Shown one piece after another: positions 11,490 through 22,150 of a stretch of DNA of 64,000 bases; position 1 is the stretch's first letter, and each line of letters begins with the position of its first letter. The stretch is from the NCBI RefSeq assembly GCF_037975245.1, contig NC_092567.1:21672376-21736375 (forward strand), written 5' to 3'. The position numbers and the translations under genes are program-made. The notes under the pieces were generated by a model. That model was not told where the DNA came from and ran no database searches. It saw nothing but the letters and a program-made list of their open reading frames with translations. The DNA comes from Apostichopus japonicus. Lineage: Eukaryota; Echinodermata; Holothuroidea; Aspidochirotida; Stichopodidae.

Positions 11490-13933
11490 GCCGTTTCAAA
11501 TATACTTTGCCGTCTTCTACATATCATCAGTCTGGGAAGGATTAATTCGTTACCGCACTTTCTATGCGAAGATTTTTTTTCATGTTTTTCTTGACACGGA
11601 CAGGTGCAGCGATATTTCTCGTCTCTTTTAGAACTAATCTGTTTGTGAAATAAAGCATTTCTCAATACCTGTTCACAACTGTCATTAACTTTGGCACTTT
11701 TGCCCCTCTGTAGTTATGTTTTTTCTTCTGTATTTCGCAGATTTCTATCTCTCCATTTAACTCGCCCCATTTTATTATCGTTTCCTACCTTGTTTTTTTT
11801 TTCTTTTCTTTTTCTTGGTACCTTTTTGGTTTCTTTTACCAACTCACAATTTATGGTTTACTTTCAGCTTTTCTAACCTATTTTGATAGCAAATGATTGC
11901 TCTCATGTTCTTTACTTTAAATATGTAATGTAATGTGAAATATTTGAAGTATATTCATTCTCCAGGCATAGATAACGTAATTTCTGAATCCTTTGAATGA
12001 AGCTTCATGTTACTTCACTTGATGGTTCCTGGAACATCAAACAGCTGTCCGTCTGTGTGTTTGCGTGTCTGTAATTTGCCTTCTGATGCTGACATATATG
12101 TATCTAGCATTACCTTTGAGTCATGTTCTACAATATTTACTCAATACTGAAAAAAATTGTGTACATATTTTAGCTCTCTTCTTCTGTCAATTTTGACATC
12201 TTTATAACTAAATTAGAAAATGAATTGATATTACCTAACACTTCCATGTCTTGTCACACACATACATGAAGATTCAACCTTAAGATAACCTACCACACAT
12301 TCTTAGTGAAAGAATCTAGCCTAACCTATTTTGCATATTAGAATCAGGGCTGAAGTTGATATTGGAATTAAACTGTTGAGGCTACAGTCAAGCTAAAGGA
12401 CTGGTTTTAACAACTGATGACTTGTTCCACTAGATTTCAAAAAATGAAATGACTGGAATGACTCCTCGAATGATTGATTTGACTTGACCCTAAAATTAAA
12501 GTGAATTGTTACAAAGTCTGATTAATTGCCACTTTCAGAACAATAAGAAATGTTCACAGAGTTCAACACTCTACAGAGTATGTTACTGAGTAACTGTAGT
12601 GAATTGGATGGAAGTGGAAATTGGTTATTAATAGGAACCAGCAGCTACAGGACCCTCGGGGCAGGGAACTGTGCCTTCCTCTGATATATAATATATTTAT
12701 GCGCTTGTGATGTTGGTGATGTCGAAGTGAACAGAAAAAAAACTAAGTGTATACTTTTAGTGACTCATATTAGGTTACATCCTGTTGAACTTAGCCGGGA
12801 AAGAACTTAACTGGATCACTCGCCACTTAAACCAGGAAAACAAAGTGATTATTCTTACAGACTTCTCATAAGGCTGTTCTCCATGACAACAATCTTCACA
12901 CTGAGAGCATTATGGGTTAACCATTGGGGTATACCTCCTTACCAGGTAGTTATTATGTGGCAATTTACATCTGGAATAAGTTCAGAGTAGACCAAATCAT
13001 TGCACACATGTGCTAAAATAAAATGATTTCCTATCTTCTAAAAGGTTGTTTCCCAAGCCTATTTGACTGCTATTTATTGAGCATTTTTTGACTTGATGAG
13101 GCATTTAATTTTTGTTGTAATTCCACAATCTTCAATGTCCATGATTACTTCTTAGAGGATTTTTGAAGAGATTTTAAGAAAGTTTTAGCATGAACAAAGT
13201 TTTGGATTCAGTCTGACGATCTTACCATTTCAATAGCATTTTGAGTTGGATGTCCAAACATCCCTCGTGAATGTGTCTCCCTCCCTTTTTACAACCGCTT
13301 CCTCACTGAATTTGAGAGTTCAAGCTGGCTCTGCAGTTTAAACACACATCATTATGATTCAGTGGCAATGTCAAAGGTCAAATTCTCTGAACTGTGATAA
13401 CGAAATCTGGAGAAAAAACAATTACCGAGAAAATTGATAATGTAGGAATCAATTATTCAGTCCTTGTTATGTGTCCAGAAGCAAATAACATGTCCACAAT
13501 GGAGTGATATTTGGGGGGGGGGAGGGGGGAGAATGACATATCACCAACAGAGTTTAAGAGTCTGGTCTGATGAGAGAGGTTCAATTTGGAAGGATGTGGA
13601 CTTGTGGTTTTTCATTTCATAATGCACTTAATAAAGGTGGGGGGGGGGGGCCTGGTGATATCATTGTTCTTTGGGTCCAACCTGTGTCTCAGTGCCCCTG
13701 GAGCCAAGGGTGGATGGATCGTTTCTTTAACCTGGACAGGAAGCCACAATTTGGAGTAATTAGTGTGGTAGGGTGAGATACAATAGTATAGCATGGGGGA
13801 GGGGGGGAGAGGGGGATAATTGGACCAGGATTCCCTTAGACAATGCCGCTGTATGAATCATCATCATCATCTTCATCACTGGGCTGTGTTTCTCTGTTCA
13901 ATCTATTGTTCCTTCTCTCCCTATTCTCTGCAG

Positions 13934-14010
13934 CTTGTTATGCTCGAGGTTTTGGTATCAAAGGAGTTGGTTATGGTCAGGGCGCTGGATCTTTGTCGAC
14001 TGTTGAATAA
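13934..14010 (+). CDS. CSRP: CRP alternative terminal exon b
   Basis: The acceptor is ctctgcag, preceded by a T/C-rich tract. In the same phase as exon a it codes ACYARGFGIKGVGYGQGAG followed by SLSTVE and TAA, giving a 192-aa isoform. It keeps C169 and the glycine pattern, but loses the basic KK and the invariant Y179 (V here). It lies 5.8 kb from exon 4, and I saw no LIM first-half exon in between, so it reads as an alternative last exon and not part of a third LIM domain. AATAAA overlaps its stop codon (14006-14011), and another lies at 14409-14414. No transcript evidence is available here. Confidence 0.85.
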
Positions 14011-14011
14011 A
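14006..14011 (+). terminator. AATAAA overlapping the stop codon of terminal exon b
   Basis: The last codons GAA TAA A form a perfect polyadenylation hexamer. If used, the 3' UTR would be only some 10-30 nt. The hexamer at 14409 is the more ordinary choice. Confidence 0.35.
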
Positions 14012-14408
14012 TGCCCTGCATTTGCTTCTGCAACTCTTTTTAATGCTTGAGTAAGGATAGCTGTTTACTCCACTTGTGAGTTAACCCTCCCCCTTTGTAC
14101 CTGCTACGCTCTCTTTGTTCCTTTACCACGTGCCTGCTATCTGTGTTTGAGATAAAAAATTCACTCAGAAAAAATGTCTTTTGTCTTGGTTTGATGTGTG
14201 CTTTGCTGGCTGTAGCTGCAAATAGAAATTCATTGCCTGCCATATTGAGATATGTTCATCACTTATAAATGTCATGCTTAGATGAATGAGGTATAGGGAA
14301 AAGGGTGAATTCTACCCTGGGGGAAGAGAGACTGGAATTTTATTCAAAGACTGAACAGTTTACAATTATCTTCCTTAGTATTTTACCTCTTTACGCCTCA
14401 AACACAAC

Positions 14409-14414
14409 AATAAA
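14409..14414 (+). terminator. Candidate polyA signal for isoform b
   Basis: AATAAA lies about 400 nt after the stop of terminal exon b. Hexamer match only. Confidence 0.4.
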
Positions 14415-14814
14415 GTGACGACTATTGTAAATTTTATAAGGCAGTTCAATTACATACAGTTATGTAATGCATAGTTTATGTAATACACAATATTGTGTAA
14501 TGCAACTCAACATGAGATGTTACTCACATTATTAAAGCTAGCAAGTAAACCCCCGAAACCTTCCTGAAGCACTTTGTTGCTAGGGTATTTTGACATTCAA
14601 AATTGTGCCATTTTACCCATCTTATATATTCAGATACCCACATAATCATTTTGCAGTTGTTTGTCATAGTATAGTGGAGGAAGTGCAATATTTCATATTC
14701 GTGATTGTACAAAATAGGGTTAACAAGAAACTTGCCTAGAGCATGAATGGACATCAGTGAATTCCTTGACATTCATTTATCAGTACAGACAAAGATCAAA
14801 CAAATTCTTTTCTT

Positions 14815-15021
14815 TTTTAGTATCATTATAGCTGTGTGAACCTTGATTGGTCATTTGGGGTCATCAGAGGTCAAATAACGTAAAACACTTGTAAACAGTT
14901 ACACCCTCACTATGCATTAAGTCAGATTCATGAAGAAGACTGCTCATGTTACATCATCGAAACCACAATGCATATTTGCATTCTAGTTTTAGTATCATTA
15001 TAGCTGTGTGAACCTTGATTG
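14815..15021. repeat. Direct repeat block with GGTCATTTGGGGTCA core
   Basis: TTTTAGTATCATTATAGCTG followed by TGTGAACCTTGATTG occurs at 14815-14849 and again at 14986-15021. Between them, GGTCATTTGGGGTCATCAGA starts a segment that recurs at about 39320. Confidence 0.75.
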
Positions 15022-17084
15022 TGTTATCACCCCTTGACATTTCACATGATTATAATCTCACTACATGTTTGCTTGATATTACATTTGTCTTCATCACAAT
15101 GATATGCATATTCATCAGTCTTGTTACCATGGTGATACTGTGTTTGAAAGTGCATCACATGGACTGAACTGCTTGCCCTTTCAGAGCATACCCTGAGCTC
15201 TTCTCTGTATCAGCTGTTAATATCATTCGTATCAATCAGACGTGCTCCATTTCAGAAATGCATGTCGTCGTTCCATGGGTTGTGAGAGTAAAAAAGGCAA
15301 ATGTTCTTGCATTTGAAATTGACGATTTTTACAAAACTTGCAGCAGCTCTTTTTACTTCTGAATGAAAGTTAAAGGAATGTGCAGCTGTGCATTGCTCAG
15401 GAATAGCTGCAAGATGGTGGTGTCCACTTTCCCCTTGAAATAAATGCTCATTTTTTCGAGATCACAGAAATAACATCTCTCTATTTTTGCAGCTTTTTGG
15501 ACATGTAAATGCAGACTGGATGATATTTCCTTCTTATAGGTTACGCGCAATTTTCATAGTTTGCATACATTATTAGGTTGTGGTTACAAATAAAGAAGTT
15601 GGTATGAAAAATTCTTGATTGAAGGTAACTTATAGCTTCATAGTTACTGCTCAAAATCCAGTTAAGAGAGGTAGAAAATCAATCATGCTATTAATCATAT
15701 TAAAATCAATCATGCTATTAATCATATTAAAATTAATCATCATTTTAGAGAATCAATCATGCTAAACTGTACATAGATGAGACTTCTGAACTCTATTGTC
15801 ACAATTGACAGAAAGTAAAGTGTGGTGTCCCATTTCAGTATCCTCACACCCTGTTACAACTTTTTCATTCTAGTATTTAGCAACAGTGATCAATGAAAAA
15901 GAAATTACAGGAAATATGTTTGTCTGTCTGTAATAGATGATTCTCACATTTCATCCTGCTGTGACAATGCCTCGGTTATGACTCGGACAGCTACACCCCA
16001 CCAGAGTAAATAAATGTTGGGATATATGTGTTAATACTTTAAGTGCTTCCCCTTGGTCACATGGTTTTAGCTTATTGCAGGTTTACAGTAGGTTTAAATA
16101 TGGTAGAGTATGTTGTGATCTGTCTGTGTTCAGGTACGGATTTACCTCCAAGTTAGATGAGCCCTGGATAAGGGCCCAAAGTAGAATAGACAATTGTGAA
16201 TAATTGACAAAGTAAAATAGTTTACAAACAATCTTCCAAGTGAACATTTCTAAAAATATATTTTGTATGTCTCTTTGTATTTTGTACTTAATTATAGTGT
16301 ATTTCAAATTCCACAAACATCAATTGAAAGCTGTGAATGAGAATTAATATGTAACACAAAGTCTGTGATTGGGTGCCTCACAGCCAGTAACTAGCTTTCA
16401 TGCGTCATTAAGCTTCTATTCGTAAGTAGGGAGGGGTTCTGTTGGAATGTGGTGAGTCAGTCCTCATGGAGAATCTGAGGTCATAGAACTGAAAGTTTAT
16501 GGGCCGCTGACATGTAGCCTTCAAGTTATTTCCATGTTGTTTTAACGTTGTTGTAATTATTAATTAGACCACATATACTATATAAATACATTTATGGTTA
16601 ATCTGGTAATTATTTAAAACAAAAACAAGATTGTTCTGAAAGGAAGTGCTCAAGGAAGGATCAGGGCTAAACAAATTAAAACACTCCTGGAAAAATAAAG
16701 AAACACAAAGGGAAGACAAAAAATAGTATAAGATGCTGTATATATACACAAAGCATTCAAAACTTAAATGAATTATCATGTAAAGAAAAAATGGTAAAAC
16801 AAAGGGAAAACCAAGATTGCTAAGAAATTTCTCAAATTTGACAGAGAAATTTCTTGTTGAATACTTGCAATCTTTTCAGTTCACAGAATATCGAAAAGAT
16901 AACACGATTTGAAAAACACCAGGAATACATGCCTGGCTGGAAAAACTGTTGAAAGTAGTTTTATTTCTGAATATATTGATACATGAACAAATATTGAAAT
17001 CCATGTACCAATTTTATGTTCAGTTTTCTATCCAGGATATCATTTCTTATTCTTGTAGGTTAGGCCAGCCAATTTGGTATTCTG

Positions 17085-17475
17085 TTTGGGGGGGTTTCTT
17101 TGTTGTTGTTGTTTTGATGTTTAATTTCATTTATAATCTGGTTTAATTTATGATGCATGTTAATGAGATGCATTATAGCAGTATTTCGAATTGTAAAATC
17201 AGCAGATCTATCTTTGATGTTGTTGTCTTTGTGTTGACTTTGTTATTCTCGTTGATGACTTTGTTGATGTTTTTGATGTCAGTTTTATCGTTGCTGGAGG
17301 TTTTGCTGTCGTCCTTGCTGGTTTTGTTTTTGTTGCTGGTTGTCTTGTTGTTGCTGGTTTTCTTGTTGTTGGGTTTGTTGTTGTTATTGTCATTGATGGT
17401 TTAGTTGTTGTTGAATTTTTTGAGGTTGTTATTATCAGTTTTATTGTCCAAGTCTGTTTTGTTGTTGATAGTTTT
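17085..17475. repeat. Degenerate (GTT)n / TTG-rich region
   Basis: Long runs of GTTGTTGTT and GTTTTGTTG. The Leu/Val-rich frame (+) and Thr/Lys-rich frame (-) over it are repeat translation, not genes. Confidence 0.8.
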
Positions 17476-18728
17476 GTTTTAAAACATGTTACAGTATAGA
17501 TTTATACAAAACTTCATAAATATGAAGTTCTAGTAGATTGGCACATAAAGATACCGTCATTAGCAATCTGAATGATAACATAAAGGTTTTTCTGTAAATA
17601 AATTGAAAAGTAACATCAGGCTTTTCTGTTAAGAAATCGAAAAGTAAAAATGCCATCATATAAAAGTTCATTTTTGTTATATATGCAGCAGCTTATTTAC
17701 TTAAAGTTCATCGGTATTGGCCCCAAATGTAAACATGCTTAAAAGAAAAATCACATAATTTCCATGGTTATTACAGCACATTCCAGTGTTGCTATGGCAA
17801 CACTTCACATGATCATATTAAAAAAAATACTTGATCACTGTTCTGTAAACTATATTTTTGCAGCATCTCATTTGTACCTAGAATTCATCAAGTTTTCAAA
17901 GTCATTATCTTCATAAGAATCACTCGGTTACTGCCTTTTTCATCATATTTATTTGCATGCTCACGTAAATTTATGTACAGCTTTGTCCACTCACTCTGCC
18001 ATTTCATGCTAATTGTCTTGTTTTCTACAACATTTTTCTTTTTTTTTGTCGTTGATAAAATTCTAGGCTGATACTTAAAACTGTTGAAGAGAACAATAAT
18101 AGATTGGAAGTATTTAAGTATCCTTTTTTTTTCTCCTATTTTTTCTCCTTTTTAATTTTTTTTTCTTTCTTTTTCTCCAGTAAATATTGTAATGTCAATC
18201 TACATTAAGTTGTGTTTTAGGATTCAATCAAAAAATGTGAAATAAAAGAGAAAATATCAATCACAATGTTAGGTGAGCAATTTTTTAGTTTTGCTCAATT
18301 TGACAATTTGTCTAAGTTCTGTGCTTGAATTAGAGTAACCAGATGGCTAAGTGACACTCTGCAAAGATTATCTCTGCTGCTTATCGAATCTACTTTCAAA
18401 TCTTTCAAGTTTATATATTTGGTAAATTATCGGCGATTAGAAATATGAGAACATGTAAGGGCAATGTGTACATGTCATAATCCTACTGCTCTAACTGTAG
18501 GATTTTAAAAGAACTCTTAAAAGATGCAGATTATAAAGAAATCCTTGTTGTGTAAGATTTTTTTTCTGTCTTTGAGCTAAGTAGAGCATTCTACTGTATT
18601 AACTGACTCGAGATTTCATTATTCTTGTGACTATCGCAAGTTATAAACTGAAGTGATGTACATCTTTCAAGTGTTTAAAATGTTTTTCATCTTGTTGTGA
18701 AAATTTATAATGTATTTTATCATCTTGC

Positions 18729-18959
18729 TAGGCACTGTGCCAAAAGAGGATGCTGAGGGGGCTGCAGCATCCTGCAGCCAGGCTGCATAGTACATATTAT
18801 CTTTTTTGCTCTGCAGTTTCACAACATTGGCACTGCAGTTTCACACAATAGACACAGCTGGAGTGCCAAGATATTCTCAAATTGTTTGATTTTGAAGTGA
18901 GCCCTCCTGCAGGGAACTTTGCAGCTGCTGCAGCTTTCCTCATTTGACACAGTTCCTAA
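18729..18959 (+). mobile_element. Small inverted-repeat element (GCTGCAGC family), copy 3, most complete
   Basis: Left end TAGGCACTGTGCCAAAAGAG and right end TTTGACACAGTTCCTAAG are inverted repeats with two mismatches over 16. A TA dinucleotide lies at each edge, as would fit a TA target. The inside is rich in PstI-like CTGCAG motifs and codes for nothing, so it is a non-autonomous DNA transposon of about 230 bp. It lies 375 bp upstream of terminal exon c. Confidence 0.7.
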
Positions 18960-19333
18960 GCTAATGACAAGATATTTTTATAAGCATGGTCTTTTTTTAT
19001 TTAAAGAAAAATGCATCGCTCAAAAAGCCTTTATTTATGTGCTTTTGATGTTTTGTTCTTTGTGTTTTTATCTTTTCATGTATATGCTTTGCGCTGTTCC
19101 TGTTTTGTGTGAACAATTTTACAAATTCAATTTGTATGGGTTTGTTCCAAACTTAAATTGTTCACTTTAAATGGCATGTGGCCATGTGTGCGTTTAGCTC
19201 TTTCTAAGTCAATAAGCAAACATTAAAGCTACCAAAATCAACTGTACTGTGCATGAACATTGTTTACAGTATGTCTGAATATAGTGGACATTCACTGATA
19301 CAATTTTTATATATCATTTTTTTCTCTTTACAG

Positions 19334-19407
19334 CTTGTTATGCTAAGGAGTATGGTGCCCACGGTGTTGGATTTGGACAAGGTGCAGGTGCTCTTAAGCT
19401 AACTTAA
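19334..19407 (+). CDS. CSRP: CRP alternative terminal exon c
   Basis: The acceptor tttctctttacag is strong. In the same phase it codes ACYAKEYGAHGVGFGQGAG followed by ALKLT and TAA, giving a 191-aa isoform. C169 and the GxGxGQGAG repeat are kept. The basic patch becomes AKEYGAHG, so this is the least basic of the three tails. It shares ACYA, GVG and GQGAG with exon b, so b and c are probably closer to each other than to a. It lies 11.2 kb downstream of exon 4. A candidate polyA signal is AATAAA at 20274-20279. Confidence 0.84.
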
Positions 19408-20273
19408 ATGTCTAGATACTTCTCTAAGCATTGACTTAATGATGGACTCCCAGTCATTTTTTGAAATTTTTACTGCTTTTACGCATTAATGTGCATATCC
19501 AATAGCTTTACTCCGTGTACAAAGTTTGAATAGTTTTGTTGTACCACAAGTCCACTACCTCCCATGCTGCTTTATCATTTAGTCTTCCATAACTCAAGAA
19601 AGTTGGGGCACTGTACATAGTTTCTTTGTAGATTGTAACTATCTATCAACTTTTTCTCCAGTAATGTGTTAAATTTTCTTCTTAGGAAGTAATTTATTTT
19701 CCAATGTCAATTCTTGACAGATGAAATTATGAACAATTCGGTGTTATTCTATTGTAGCGGAGACACAGTATACAATTATATATTATATTTCTATGATAGA
19801 AAATATGACATACCAGCTTTAATGCATTTTCAATTCAGTAGATCTGGCTCTTGCCTACCATGTTATTCAATACAATAATTGATAGCCTAAGCTTACAGAT
19901 AACATTACTATACTCTGTGTTAAAAGTCACAATGATTTTATACCTCGATGACAACTTTATAATTTAGCTTTAGTTTTGTGTTTACAACTGCAAGCTCTTT
20001 ATGTTGAAAAATAATTTGACTCTTCTTGGTTATCAAAATGAAACATGTGAGTCGATAGTGATTCCTTTGTGGAGACTGCACCGGTTGGGATGGCCACGTG
20101 AGTTGTGGAAGTTAGTCATCTTGAAGCTTCAAGCAATGTTTCAATGATTCAAGAGGCATAAGACTCGTAGGATCTGAACTAGATCAATAATCAATTGGTT
20201 AATTGATACAGCTATAATATTCTTTAAGGTTTGATACCATTTGCATCTTCCTGTAACTTCCATCCATACTTGC

Positions 20274-20279
20274 AATAAA
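20274..20279 (+). terminator. Candidate polyA signal for isoform c
   Basis: AATAAA lies about 870 nt after the stop of terminal exon c. Hexamer match only; others occur further on (for example near 21970). Confidence 0.35.
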
Positions 20280-22138
20280 AAGTTATATAAATTATCACAA
20301 AAAAGCAAAAAACAAAAAAAAACTAATAAAATTAGTAATTTAGAAAGTTTTAGCCCTTTGTGTCATCTAATCACTGATTCTTTCCAGAAAATTGATTTTA
20401 TATAAGTGGTCAAGAAAATCATGTGATAGTAGCATATCGTACAATTAAATACTGGTGCAGTGGTTTTTCAGAGGTAAGCAATCTCCAATGCAACTCCAAC
20501 AATGGTTTTATATGAATAGTACTATACAACAAATTTAGCTTAGATTAGTTTCAAAATAAATTTCAAGTCCCAAATTGTAAAATATGTTGAGTTGAAGTTG
20601 ATGTCAACATTTCTTTTGGATTGACTTTATTTTTTACTAAAGTTTCGATATATTTCAGTGCCTTATTATCTATCTTATAGTAATATCATTCATCATAAAA
20701 TACAGTATGTTTATCAAGTATTTTAAATGTAACAGCGTGAATTGCAATACACATGTTACCTTCACAACTGGAATAAATTTGATGTTAGTGGCTAGTTAAT
20801 ATGCATTATCATAAAGTTTAAAACCTAAAACCAATTATTCACATCTAGTTTTAGCATTGTAGCATTCTGTTAAAAAGGATTCTTTGATATCTTGTATATG
20901 AGAACAGTGTTAGAATGAAGAATCAATTGCAGTGAAAATCCTTTGAAAGGTGATGTGAGGGAGACCTGCCCATCTTTACAGTGACTGCAGATGTGTGTTG
21001 ATAAACAAGATATCAACAAGAACAAAAAAGTCATGAAGTTGAATGTGGCATTTATTTGCATGATATAGATTGGTAATAGTTAAAGAGTAATCTTTGCAGA
21101 AGTGCTTGAATATAGGTTGATATGAGTTTTACATACTAGCTGAGTTGTACAATGACTTTGTCGTTTCTTACAGTCTTCTCACTGTTGCCTTTCATCACAA
21201 AAAGTGTCAGTATTAGTATAAGTAATACCTCTTCCACGCTTGCACGCCAAAATCATGATTTCAAAATGGAACCGGCTTAGCAAAGACTTTGATGATCCGT
21301 GAGATATGTTATGAAAATCTTAATATGCTTGTTAGCTGCTACAAAATACATACAGTCATTTAGTATTACAACAGAAAGTAAGCCTGATATATAGCATCTG
21401 TACTATGTTGGTATAGAAAAAGATGTCTTATAGGTCTAAGCTGGAAGGCCTCGCAACTAAGGTGCCTGTGAGTTGGCCACTTCTGGCAATGATGAAAGGC
21501 CGTAGCACCGAGCACTGTGTACATTCATGCGACTTTTTAGAAGTTTTAGCAGATTTGAGTGCTGCCGTTTTGCCACCACCAATGGCCTACTTTTCCAACA
21601 ACATGAATGAAAGGCGAGTGCTGATTAAACCGATGGTGTTAAGACATGATTTTCAAACAATGGCACAACTTAGTCTGTCTTAGTGTTACCACTTTTATCT
21701 ATCATTTCTTAGAAAATGAACCCTTTTGAAGTATTTTTACCGTTTTGATATTTAAAAAAAATTGTTAAAAATGCTATTATGTGTACTACTCCAGCAATAT
21801 TTCATATAAATGACAACTCGGCAATTAATTGCTACAGAGAACTTTGTTTATAAAATAGTTTACAATGAGTGCCTATTAAAGCAACCTCATTATTGTTTGG
21901 TATATCAAACTATGTTTTAATTGATGCTTTTCCTTTGTACACGCTTGACAGAACTTGCCCTTACACACAATACAATAAACTTATGGGTAGAATATAGTTC
22001 CATTGTTGTGTTGTGTTTTGTTTTTATTTTTAATTTTGGCTTTCTTTATTTTCATGTCGTGTGATGTAGACATTTTATAAAAAAATCTTGTCTGTTTCTT
22101 CTGATGTAACAACATGCAATATTTAGTGATCCTCGTGC

Positions 22139-22150
22139 AAGATGGCGGCT
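22139..22150 (+). promoter_or_regulatory. YY1-type motif AAGATGGCGGCT
   Basis: A near-perfect match to the YY1 consensus (AAGATGGCGGC), which in animals often sits just downstream of transcription starts and overlaps the initiator ATG of housekeeping genes. Here it overlaps the ATG of the tentative microprotein. Confidence 0.4.

Noticed and set aside
17150-17404. Leu/Val-rich frame resembling a membrane segment
   Set aside because: It is translation of a degenerate (GTT)n tract. The antisense Thr/Lys frame has the same cause.
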